From contig NW_005196603.1 of assembly GCF_000372725.1 (NCBI RefSeq), forward strand, positions 311,489-375,488: a stretch of 64,000 nucleotides of DNA, written 5' to 3'. Shown here piece by piece: positions 39,060-47,961 of the stretch. Below the pieces are notes generated by a model that was given only the letters and a program-made list of their open reading frames with translations, searched no databases and had not been told where the DNA came from. Each line of letters starts with the position of its first letter. Within the stretch, counting starts at the first letter, position 1. A program made the position numbers and the translations under genes. This stretch comes from Emiliania huxleyi CCMP1516. Lineage: Eukaryota > Haptophyta > Isochrysidales > Noelaerhabdaceae.

Positions 39060-41506
39060 ATGGTTGGCGGCGTGTCCGATCTCGCGTCGGCGCTGGAGCG
39101 GAAGACCTCGCTCGATTCGCTCTTCGGGAGTGACTCAAGCCGCTCGCGCAGATCCTCACTCACCGGATCATGCTGCAGTCGCTCCCACAGGTCCTCGCTG
39201 ATCGGATCGTGCTCGACACGGCGCAAGCGCTCCTCCTTGGTCCAGATTGGCACAGGCCACGCCCAACTCACTGGGCCGAGACGGCGCTCGTGCTGCGACC
39301 TGGCCTCGCTCTCCAGGAGCCGCGCGAGCGAGGTGGACGGCTCGTTGCGCTCGCTGGTGGCAAGAGAGGTGGACGGCTCGGTGCTCTCGCGCGTGACGAG
39401 CCTGGGCGCTGGCCAGTTTGGGCGCGCGCCTTCCCGAGTTCCGGGCATGCCAGCCTGCGCCAGCAACCTCCGATTAAGCCGTCTCCGGTGCGCAGGTGCG
39501 TCTCGCTCGTCACGGATGGGCGCGGGACGCCGTACGCCTTGAAGGCGCTGTGGAAGGGGCAGCTCCTCGCGTCGGACGGCGTCGGGGCCGTCGTACGCGA
39601 GCGCGACCTCCTCGCCTCCGTGAGCCACCCCGCAGTCGTCCAGCTCGCCGCGTCCTTCCAAGACGCGCGGCGCGTGTTCCTGCTGCTCGAGCCGGTGCTC
39701 AACGATGGGCTCAGCACGCCTCTCCCTGTGCACAGCGCCTCGCCGCACGAAAAGGTGTGATTAACAGGCCCTCGGCGGCGAGCTCTTTGCGCTGATCCAC
39801 ATGCTCGGGCGCTTCGACGAGCACCACGCCCGCTTCTACGCCGCGAGCGTCGCCGACGTGCTCGGCCACCTGCACGACGAGTGCGGCATCGTGTACCGCG
39901 ACCTCAAGCCGGAGAACCTGCTTCTTGACGGCACGGGCCACATCAAGCTTTGCGATTTTGGCCTCGCCAAGCGGCTGCGCGCAGGCTGCGGCTGCGTGCG
40001 CGCAGACGAGCGCACCACCACCATCTGCGGCACGCTCCTCCCTGCAGCGATGGTGCTCCAAGCGTCGCCCCGGAGCCCTCCTGGAGCCCTCATGTAGGCA
40101 CGCCCGAGTACCTCGCTCCAGAGATGGTGAGGGGCGAGGCGTACGGAGTTGCGGTCGACTGGTGGGCGCTCGGGCTGCTGCTGTTCGAGATGCTCTCCGG
40201 GGTGCCGAGATTTGCCGAGATTGGCCGAGATGCGCATCGAGAGGGGGTGCAACGAAGCAACACCAGTATCCATTGCTGCCTTCGCTAACCTCCGCCGCCG
40301 CTTCACAACCACCGCCCTCCATCGCCGCCCCCGCCACCTCCAACATTGACGACTACCTTGCAGGTGCCGGCCTACCGCGCCGACAGCGACAAGGAGGCGC
40401 GTCGCTCCACTCTCGCCCCTTGAACGCAGCATGCGCACAGCTCATCCGCCACCCCGCCAGGGGGGTCGACCGCCCGCTCCCCGCTGACGACCGCCCCCGC
40501 TCACTGCGCGCCCTCGATCCCCGCCCCACGCAGGTGTACGCAAAGGTGCTGCACTCCGACCCCGCGCTGCTCGTCGTTGTGGAGCCTCCGACGGCGGCGC
40601 TATCGCCGAGATGTAGCCGACATGTAGCCAAGCAACCTGCACGCAGTCTCCACCTCGCGGCTCGACATAGCGAAGACGTAGCCGCGGTGTCCCGAGATAT
40701 TGCCGAGATGTTGCTCTGCGCCCGGACAGAAAGGAAAGCTGCCAGGCAAGAGACGGACGACGGACGCGAACAGGCGGCGCTCATCGGCGCGCTGCTCCAG
40801 AAGCTGCCCGAGAAGCGTCTCGTGGGGCGTGAGGCCGTCGGCGCGGCGCCCTTTTTCGACGGCTTCGACTGGGAGGCCGCGCCCTAGATGCTAGTACTCC
40901 CCCCCTCTCCCTCTCGTCCCTAGATTGTGCAATGCAGCGCTCAATAAGACACGACGTCATCTTGATCGTCACACAACGCCAACTGAACGCAGCAGCATGA
41001 GCTGTATCCCGTATTCAATCGCGATGCACGTAGCCGTGTTCACGCCTTGACGCCGTGAAGTGTTCATGACGCAGGCGCTGCGCGGTCGGCGGATGCGGCC
41101 GCCGTACGTCCCTCGCTTGGCGCATGCCACCGACACGTCCAACGTCATCCAAGTCGAGAAGTAGCCGAGATGCCGAGATTGGCCGAGATCGACGAGCCCA
41201 GATGCGATCCCTGCATTCCAGCAAGTGCGCCAGAAGGCACGCATTCCACCGCACTCAGCTGCATTGTAGCAGTGACCATCTGCCTTCACAGCCTGCACAT
41301 TCGTGCACGGCCTAGCACTGCACGTCACCGCACTCCTACCCCCCCCCCGTCCTTGATCTTGCCAGGTCGACAAATACGCGCGCTGCTCGTCGGAGGCGGA
41401 CGGGGCCCTGTGGGACCGCCACCTCTCGACGGCGCTGCTCAAGGCGCGGGAGGACCCCTTCCGCGCCTTCCCCTGCGACGTCTGGAGCATCGACAACAAC
41501 GTCTGA
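39060..41506 (+). CDS. AGC-family serine/threonine protein kinase, nine exons
   Basis: A Ser/Arg-rich N terminus ([20 protein letters not shown]) leads into the glycine loop GAGQFG at the end of exon 1 (39060-39421). Exon 2 (39496-39694) has [18 protein letters not shown] with the VAIK-type Lys. Exon 3 (39768-40029) has [10 protein letters not shown], the catalytic [20 protein letters not shown] and DFG. Exon 4 (40098-40201) has [10 protein letters not shown] and [16 protein letters not shown]. Exon 5 is 33 nt (40364-40396); exon 6 is 40534-40593 (VYAKVLHSD). Exon 7 (40774-40875) has [12 protein letters not shown] and PFFDGFDWE. Exons 8 (41075-41152) and 9 (41366-41506) give the AGC C-tail, [18 protein letters not shown] and ending WSIDNNV. 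All key catalytic residues are present. At least five introns use GC donors. The start is the best in-frame ATG; the frame is open further upstream. Confidence 0.85.
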
Positions 41507-41758
41507 CGAGCCTTCAGTCGGCACTGGCAGCCTCCGCGCCGCCCCTGTGTTTAATGGCATAGCGCTCCTCACCGAGTGCCCCGCGCAGGCACCGACACCG
41601 ATGCAGGTTGCCGGGGCGCGCTCTCTTTAGTTTATAGCATAGAGTGCAGAGTTACGCGGATACACACCGCTGTGAGAAGGCTGTTGCTCTTGGTGTGTCG
41701 AATGCTTGTGTTGTGCGCAACCGTGGCCAGGTTTGCACGCCACGGACACTTCTTTTCC

Positions 41759-41886
41759 ACTCTGCACCGTGGGGCTCCTGCCCGTGTCCGGGCGTGGAGA
41801 TGCGAGGGTCGCCCCCCCTTGCCCCACCACACTTTGTGTGTGTGGCGAGACGTTTACCTTACCTCACCTTACCTTACTCTGCACCG
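41759..41886 (+). mobile_element. SINE-like family A, copy 6, head-truncated, with target-site duplication
   Basis: ACTCTGCACCG occurs at 41759-41769 and 41876-41886. Between them is only the distal part of family A, from GTGGGGCTCC to TTACCTTACC. Confidence 0.85.
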
Positions 41887-41962
41887 GATGACATAGAAGA
41901 ACAACGCGCGAGGCACAGCACCTGGTCACTCCTCTCACAGGCTGCCCTGAGACTGAGCCCAG

Positions 41963-42658
41963 TCACGCAGCCCGACCCGCCCCGTTCGTCTCTTCCCCAA
42001 ACCCCATCCGAGTGCGCTCTGCTGCCATCGCCTCGGCTATTCTCGCCGCCTCGTCGTCCGCCACGGCTCCCAACCGCGCCGATTCTTTCCCCGCTGATGT
42101 TTCAACCCGTGTGGCCTCCGCGTGTGAGGAGGCGGTCAGTCTTGCCGCCTCGGCCTCAGCGACAATCGCCACCCGTGTAGCCTCCGAGGCCGCTGCCGCC
42201 AGTCTCGCCTCCTCCGCCATTCCGGCCGCAGCCAGCCGTGCCTTCTCCGCCTGTCCTGCCGCCTGCCGCCTCGCCCGCTCCGCCCGGAGCGCCACGCTCA
42301 GCTGGTCCACCTCCTCTGCCTCACTCGCGTATGTCGACACTGACCGAGGGTCTGTGTCGTCCTCATCAGAGCCGCTCTGCTCAGACCCTTCCGAGGAACC
42401 TTGCGCGCCGTCCTCTAGCGCGCGCGTCACCGCCGCCGCGGCAGCGGCGGCGGCGGCGTGCACAGCCGTCATGGATAGCCCCGCCGTCGCTGGTGGGCTG
42501 CTGCAGCCTGAGCACGGCCATTGGCTCAAGGATGCTGCCAAGGGGTCCTGAGCGCCTCGCCGCCTGAGAGGCACTGCAGGCTCAAGCCACGACTCCGGAT
42601 ATGCAGCCCGCGCAGAGGACGCGTCTGGATCAACGACCCTCTGGACAGGCGTCCCCAT
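41963..42658 (-). CDS. Alanine-rich coiled-coil protein
   Basis: A 231-codon frame from MGTPVQRVVDPDASSARAAY. It has a Ser/Asp/Glu acidic patch (GSSEGSEQSGSDEDDTDPRS) and then a long heptad-like helix, AERARRQAAGQAEKARLAAA continuing to AARIAEAMAAERTRMG. Alanine-rich codon strings keep more than one frame open here, but the charged helix is coherent only on this strand. It is divergent from the large coiled-coil gene at 42778, 119 bp away. Function unknown. Confidence 0.45.
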   Translation of the reverse strand: MGTPVQRVVDPDASSARAAYPESWLEPAVPLRRRGAQDPLAASLSQWPCSGCSSPPATAGLSMTAVHAAAAAAAAAVTRALEDGAQGSSEGSEQSGSDEDDTDPRSVSTYASEAEEVDQLSVALRAERARRQAAGQAEKARLAAAGMAEEARLAAAASEATRVAIVAEAEAARLTASSHAEATRVETSAGKESARLGAVADDEAARIAEAMAAERTRMGFGEETNGAGRAA

Positions 42659-42777
42659 CGTCGAGCTACCAACGCGGAGCAGGAGTCAGAGTCGAGGCGG
42701 CGCCTGGGCGGATCGAGCGGGCAGATTGGGAATTTTGGAACGTACGAGTCGACGCGTGACTTTTCTTAAAACAATGA

Positions 42778-45700
42778 ATGTTCAAAATGGTCTGTGAAAA
42801 CAAAGAGAAACCGCGAGAAGAAAGCATGCGTGACAGCATTGAACGTCCTCTGAAACGGCCGCCCCTCAATGCGCGCTCAATGGCCCAGGCCGTCGCCTCG
42901 CCGCGCCATTCGGTGCAGCAGGCGACGCCGCAGAAGCTGCAGTCGCGCTACAGCGACCTCTGCTCTGCCTATGGCCTCGTCGCGCCCTCTCCTCCGCGCC
43001 TCGCCCAGGCTGCGCCTGCTGCTGCGCCTGCCACCGAACCGACTGCAGCCTCCGCAGCCGAGTCCGCCGCCACCAGCACCAGAGCAGGACACGGCCTCCC
43101 GCGGCCGTCCCCACGGCGTCGGAGAGCCTCGACCGCCTCGCTGAGCTCGGCCGCCGCGGCAAGCAGCGCCTCCAGGGACGCTGTCCCCTGCGCCGCTGGG
43201 CCGGCAAGCGCTTCAGCTCCCACCCTCAACCGGTGCGGAAGTCGGAGAAGTGACGCCATGGCATGCGCGAGCTGCGCATCGCTCGGACGCGCCGCTGCCC
43301 CGCCGCGTCTCGTCGACCGCGGTGACGAGGTCGGCGAGGTCGATCCCTTTCGGCGTGTGTCCAAGCAGTGCGACACCCTCTTGCCGCTCCTGCACTCTGC
43401 GGGCGGGCAGAGGCGCGCATCGGCGCTTGCTGACGCACTGCAGCTGTCGCCACGCGCGCTCCTTGGCAACGCGAAGAGCGAGCAGGCCCTCCGCTGCTTA
43501 CCGGCGGAGGCCTTGCTGCTCAGCCGCTCCGGCGGCGCCCGCAACGCCGCCTCGCGCAGCTCGCTGCACGCCGCCTCGCGCAGCTCGCTGCACCGCTCGT
43601 GCTCCCGGGAGGCGGCCGCGCCGACCGTCCGATCATACAGCAGCCCCGGACGTTCGCGCGGCAGTACCGGCGTCGACATCGACAGCGGCGTTCAATCCGG
43701 CCGCGACCGGGCCCACACAGCCCGCCTCCGCGGGCGGCACGGCGGGAGGTCACCCGCTTGCGACGGGGAGTTCCGTCAAAAGCTCGGGGAGGGACTGAAG
43801 GAGCTGCGCAGTCTGCTCGGGGAGAACCAGGAGCTGAGGCATCTACTGCGGCAGCGAAAGGCCCTACGACCATCACCACCGGCACCGGCGGCGGGGGGCG
43901 ATGCTCTCTCCCCCGAGCGTGCCGGCTCAGAGGCGTCTCCGTCGGCCGAGCCCGAGGGGGCCGACAGCCCGTCACCGAGCGAAGCCGCAAAACACGAGGA
44001 CGGGGTTGTTGCGTCCCGAAGTCGCAATCGCTTCAGAGAGGCGTTCGCGGCCGAACTGCAGCCTGTGCTCGACGATGCGCTCATGCGGGCACGCAGGCGG
44101 CTGTCCGAGTGCGTTCAGGCGGCAAACGAGAGGGAGGCGGAGCTGCGCAGGCTGAATGACACTCTCTCGGCCTTGCGCGACGACGCGGAGGACTGTCCAG
44201 CCAGCACGGCGTTGGAGCTGCGCTGTTCTGAGACCGAGCGTCGCCTCACCGAGAGAGACGCGAAGTGCGCAGAGGCGTCGGAGGCGCGAGCGGTGCTCGA
44301 CCACTTGCTCGGGCGCCTGCAGGGCGACGAGGCGGCGCGCGAGGTACGCCTGAAGGAGCTCAAGGTGGAGCTCGTCGAGGCGGAGCACACGCGCTCGGTG
44401 CTGGAGGGAAAGCTGCACTTTGCCGAGGAGACGCAGCAGGTGGCGTTGGACGGCGTACGGGCAATGCGCGAGCGGCTGGAGGAGCAGCGAGCGCGCAACA
44501 CGCGCAACAAGGCTTCCCTCGAGGCGCGCGTGCAGGCGCGCAAGAGCGCGCGCGCCGAGCTTGGCGATGGCGGCGGCGCGGAGCAGCAGCGTTGGATGGG
44601 TGCGGAGCGGGCGGCGTCGCCTCGCGAGAGGGGCGGGGCCGCTCTGGACGAGATGACGTGGGCGCGGCTGTCGGCCCTCACCGGCGCCACGCGGCCGGGC
44701 GAGGTCGCAGCATATGCGCGCAAGGCGTGCGGCGCGCTGGAGAAGCTGAGAGAGGCGGAGCGGGTGCAGCGAGAGCGGCGCGACGCGCTGCTGGCCGAGA
44801 AGGAGGCGCTGGGCAACTACTTGGGATCGTTGCGGCGCGTGGCGTCCGAGGAGGAGGCGAGCCCCGTCATCGACGCGCACTGGAAGGAGGTTGAGATGGA
44901 GGCGTGCCGCAAGGAGGCGGCGAGCATCAAGGCGGCGCACCGCCTCTCGGAGGCACAGAAGGCCTGCCAGGGCGCCGTCGACCAGCTGCTCGCCCTCGAC
45001 GGCCGGCTGCGAAAGCGGTGGCTCCTTGACAAGGCGCCGGCGGGGCTGCGAAGTGGCGTGCAGAAGGCCCAGTCGACCATGGAGGCGATCTCCACTCACC
45101 TCGGGCAGCTGCGCTCCAGCGACCCCGTCGCGTCGGCGCAGGCGGCCAGAGAGGTGCACTCGATCGTGTCGACGCAGCTCGTGGGGCCAGTCGGCGGCTC
45201 GGGGATAGCCGAGGCGGCGCCGGGGAAGGGCGGCGGAGGCGACGCGGCCGGGCGGCCGAGCTGGACGACCGCTACTAGCAGGCCGTCGGCGGCCCAGCGG
45301 CGGCGCGGCGAGGCGGAGGGCAGCAAGGAGGGCCTTGCAGCCGAGGCGCGTGCGTTGTGGGCGACACAGCTGTGCACCTCTGTCGAGAAGTCGCACGCCA
45401 TCCTGCTGCAGTTGTGGCGTGCGTCGCCCGAGGAGCTCGCCTCGGCGCTGCCCGACCGCGCGGTGCACCTCCAGTCGGACATGTGCCACAGGCTCAACCG
45501 CCGCGCGGAGCCACCTGCAGTCATCGAGGCGAGGCTCGAGGCGGAGGCCAAGGAGCGCTGGCTGAGGGCCGGCGCGGGGGTGGTGGCGGAGTTGCGAGGC
45601 CGCTTGCGCGGGCAGCCCGGAAACGAGAAGAGCGACGGCTTGGCTAGTGGCAGCGCCGGCAGTGCTGCGCCGGCCCAGCGAGCTGGCGCGATTGCGTCGC

Positions 45701-45837
45701 ACGAGAAGAAGGGATGGCTGCGATCGCGCTCCTCGTCGCTTGAGAAAGAGCGAGGCCGAGAGGGGGGAGAGAGGGTCGCGACGCGCGCCGACCTGAAGGG
45801 TGCTGCAGCGGCGTTGACTGGAGAGGTGGCCGAGTGA
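42778..45837 (+). CDS. Large coiled-coil protein, intronless
   Basis: A 1019-residue single-exon frame starting MFKMVCENKEKPREESMRDS. The first 380 residues are Ser/Ala/Arg-rich and probably disordered. From about 400 to 620 there is continuous coiled coil (FREAFAAELQPVLDDALMRA, ARAVLDHLLGRLQGDEAARE, LEGKLHFAEETQQVALDGVR, MRERLEEQRARNTRNKASLE). A second helical block spans about 680-850 (LREAERVQRERRDALLAEKE, RLSEAQKACQGAVDQLLALD), and a third lies near 900-960. Such layouts occur in flagellar or centrosomal proteins (for example outer-dynein-arm docking subunits), but there is no diagnostic motif, so that is a guess. The consistent long frame strongly supports a real gene. Confidence 0.75.
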   Translation: MFKMVCENKEKPREESMRDSIERPLKRPPLNARSMAQAVASPRHSVQQATPQKLQSRYSDLCSAYGLVAPSPPRLAQAAPAAAPATEPTAASAAESAATSTRAGHGLPRPSPRRRRASTASLSSAAAASSASRDAVPCAAGPASASAPTLNRCGSRRSDAMACASCASLGRAAAPPRLVDRGDEVGEVDPFRRVSKQCDTLLPLLHSAGGQRRASALADALQLSPRALLGNAKSEQALRCLPAEALLLSRSGGARNAASRSSLHAASRSSLHRSCSREAAAPTVRSYSSPGRSRGSTGVDIDSGVQSGRDRAHTARLRGRHGGRSPACDGEFRQKLGEGLKELRSLLGENQELRHLLRQRKALRPSPPAPAAGGDALSPERAGSEASPSAEPEGADSPSPSEAAKHEDGVVASRSRNRFREAFAAELQPVLDDALMRARRRLSECVQAANEREAELRRLNDTLSALRDDAEDCPASTALELRCSETERRLTERDAKCAEASEARAVLDHLLGRLQGDEAAREVRLKELKVELVEAEHTRSVLEGKLHFAEETQQVALDGVRAMRERLEEQRARNTRNKASLEARVQARKSARAELGDGGGAEQQRWMGAERAASPRERGGAALDEMTWARLSALTGATRPGEVAAYARKACGALEKLREAERVQRERRDALLAEKEALGNYLGSLRRVASEEEASPVIDAHWKEVEMEACRKEAASIKAAHRLSEAQKACQGAVDQLLALDGRLRKRWLLDKAPAGLRSGVQKAQSTMEAISTHLGQLRSSDPVASAQAAREVHSIVSTQLVGPVGGSGIAEAAPGKGGGGDAAGRPSWTTATSRPSAAQRRRGEAEGSKEGLAAEARALWATQLCTSVEKSHAILLQLWRASPEELASALPDRAVHLQSDMCHRLNRRAEPPAVIEARLEAEAKERWLRAGAGVVAELRGRLRGQPGNEKSDGLASGSAGSAAPAQRAGAIASHEKKGWLRSRSSSLEKERGREGGERVATRADLKGAAAALTGEVAE

Positions 45838-45949
45838 CATTGTGTGCCCGTGAAGGAGGGATTGACAAACATTCGAACAAAGAAGAGGCGACGACGAGAG
45901 GAACCGGCAGAGGATGCAATGACGTGACCCCCCCCCACCCCCACCCCCC

Positions 45950-46039
45950 CTCACCCACGTGCACTGGGCCTTGCACTTGCAATGCCGTGGGGCTCCTGTC
46001 GTCTAGACGTGGAGACGCGGACCTTACCTTACCTTACCT
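45950..46039 (+). mobile_element. SINE-like family A, copy 7, internally deleted
   Basis: CTCACCCACGTGCACTGGGC, AATGCCGTGGGGCTCCTGTC and TAGACGTGGAGACGCG are directly joined to a CTTACCTTACC tail. The C-rich block is missing. Confidence 0.75.
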
Positions 46040-46137
46040 AGGAGCTGAACCCAGCCACACCGCGACGTCGGCAGTGTGGCCAGCGCGCGCGTGGCGAGAG
46101 GACACACCCCTTGGAGTGTGTGCGTGTGTGTGAGTGT

Positions 46138-46809
46138 ATGCGCCTCGTGCCGACGCTCGCCAGCCGCGGCGTCGTCCACCTCGCCTCCGCCGCCCTCGCC
46201 GCGACGATGCTCGCCTCCTCCTACTCCTCCGCGTCGGCGAGGACGGTGGTCGACTTTTCGGCGCCGTCGACAGCGGCTGCCTTCGCCGCCGTGGACGACC
46301 GCGTCATGGGCGGCGCCAGCACGTCTCGAGTGGTGCACGAGGACGGCGCGGCGCTCTTTGAGGGCAACCTCATCGTCGAGGGAGGCGGCTTCGCGAGCGT
46401 GCGGTACTTGGGCGAGATTTCACTCTCGCCCGAGGCGGAGGCGCTGTCGCTGGAGGCGAGGAGTGACGGGAGGAAGGGCTACAAGCTCACACTGAACAGC
46501 GCCGCGGCACCTCAGGGCGTCTCGTATCAGCTCGTCCTGCCGCAGCTCGACGAGGGCGCGCCGTTCGAAAGGTTGCGGCTGCCGTTGGCCGACTTCAAGC
46601 CGTCGCTGCGCGGCCGGCCTGCTACCGACGCGCCGCCGCTGCGGGCTGCAGACGTTCGCGGCCTCGGCCTGATGCTGAGCCGGTACGAGAGCGGTGGCGG
46701 GATAAAGGAGCCGATTGCGCCGGGCTCGTTCCAGCTCCGCCTACGAAGGCTTGCCGAGGCGGAGAGCGAGCTGGCGATCAACGGCCGGAGGTGGGTCAAC
46801 CCGCAGTGA
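46138..46809 (+). CDS. CIA30 (complex I intermediate-associated 30)-domain protein
   Basis: A 223-residue protein from ATG 46138 (MRLVPTLASRGVVHLASAAL), with an N-terminal leader ending near ASSYSSASA compatible with organelle targeting. The CIA30 / NDUFAF1-type beta-sandwich signature is clear: VDDRVMGGASTSRVV, FEGNLIVEGGGFASVRYLGE, ALSLEARSDGRKGYKLTLNS, LRLPLADFKPSLRGR, DVRGLGLMLSRYESGG, FQLRLRRL. In mitochondria this domain acts in assembly of NADH dehydrogenase. Plastid relatives exist in algae and plants, so the compartment is open. It follows a family A element by about 100 bp. Confidence 0.8.
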   Translation: MRLVPTLASRGVVHLASAALAATMLASSYSSASARTVVDFSAPSTAAAFAAVDDRVMGGASTSRVVHEDGAALFEGNLIVEGGGFASVRYLGEISLSPEAEALSLEARSDGRKGYKLTLNSAAAPQGVSYQLVLPQLDEGAPFERLRLPLADFKPSLRGRPATDAPPLRAADVRGLGLMLSRYESGGGIKEPIAPGSFQLRLRRLAEAESELAINGRRWVNPQ

Positions 46810-47045
46810 CGCTGTGGGGAGAGGCAGAGGCGAGGCCGCCGCGCACCGCCGCCCGCACGGAGCCCCCCCACATACAGCTGCAGCATGCGATGTAAGTGTA
46901 AAAACTGTAGGCGCCCACACACTGTTCCAGGGGTCACGACACGCACCGACCCTTCACGAACCGAAAGGCTGTGCCCGGGGAAGGCACACGACGCCGAGTT
47001 TTTTTCGCTGTACGTTGCGCAGTTTGCGCCGCCGCCGCACTTCCG

Positions 47046-47720
47046 ATGTCGGTGCGCAGCGTTACGTCGTTGGCCGAGATCAGCAAGGAGGGCCTCGAGC
47101 TGACCGCTGTCGTCGGGCCGCTCTTGGCTGAGGGCGCGGAGCCGCCTCCGGCGCGCCCAAAACGGCGTCCAAAAAAGGAGTGGTCGTCGGCGCTGACCGC
47201 CATGACGGGGTTCGCCGCGCTCTTCGTGGGCTGCTCGCCGATGCTGCTGCTCTGCGTCTCGCTTTCGATGTACAGCGGCCTCCCGCCGGCAGCAGACGAC
47301 GCGGGTGCCGCCGCGGCCGGAGGCAAGGGCGGGAGGGGAGGGAAGAAGGCGGCTACGCACGGGAGCGCGCACAGCCACCTCCACCGCCCGCGCGCGGGCA
47401 ACGACTCGCGAGGGCTCAACGAGCCCAACCAGACGTTCAAGGTTCGGCCCAACGCCGAGCCTGAGCCGTCGGACAGCACAGAGGCGCCGTCGGAGGCGTC
47501 CGCAACCCCGGCCGACATGCACCCTCGTCTCGGCATCACCGCGGAGATGCAGGCGCGTCTGGCTGCTCCGTTTGGCGACGGTGGGGGCGAGCGCGAGCGG
47601 AGAGAGGATGGCGGCGCCGCACCCGGCCGCGCCTCTGTGGCGCCCATGGGACGGTTCCGAGAAGGTTCCCTCGAGGCGGCCGCGGGGGAGGAGAGGCGGA
47701 GAGCAGGAGGGCCGTCGTAG
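47046..47720 (+). CDS. Single-pass membrane protein, unknown
   Basis: ATG 47046 gives MSVRSVTSLAEISKEGLELT, a basic patch (RPKRRPKKEW) and one strong hydrophobic helix (SALTAMTGFAALFVGCSPML / LLCVSLSMYSGL, about residues 45-75). A long hydrophilic tail rich in Gly, Ala, Glu and Pro follows (NEPNQTFKVRPNAEPEPSDS). Upstream, the frame is open into a Cys-rich segment (about 46885) that may be another exon. No family recognised. It lies 240 bp before MOCS1A on the same strand. Confidence 0.45.
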   Translation: MSVRSVTSLAEISKEGLELTAVVGPLLAEGAEPPPARPKRRPKKEWSSALTAMTGFAALFVGCSPMLLLCVSLSMYSGLPPAADDAGAAAAGGKGGRGGKKAATHGSAHSHLHRPRAGNDSRGLNEPNQTFKVRPNAEPEPSDSTEAPSEASATPADMHPRLGITAEMQARLAAPFGDGGGERERREDGGAAPGRASVAPMGRFREGSLEAAAGEERRRAGGPS

Positions 47721-47961
47721 AGATGGACCGTGCTGGTCCCCGAGAGAAAGGGAGGGACGAGGGAGGGGAGGGGAGAGGAGATGTGGGAGGTGTAATATTT
47801 GGTTCGTGTGGGTCAGACGTTGGCGCACACTCCAGGCGGAGGAGATATTCTAAGAAAGAAAGAAGACACACAACCCAAGAAATTCTTGGATTTTATCATC
47901 CAGAATTCTTTATATTTATCTCGGTTCCCGGCTCGCGGCCTCCTGTCCCCCAGCCGTGCGT

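Noticed and set aside
38759-39748. 329-codon minus-strand frame
   Set aside because: It is antisense to the kinase exons, which carry intact catalytic motifs.
43972-45954. 660-codon minus-strand frame
   Set aside because: It is antisense to the 1019-residue coiled-coil gene; composition (Arg/Leu/Ala) is typical of a GC-rich shadow.
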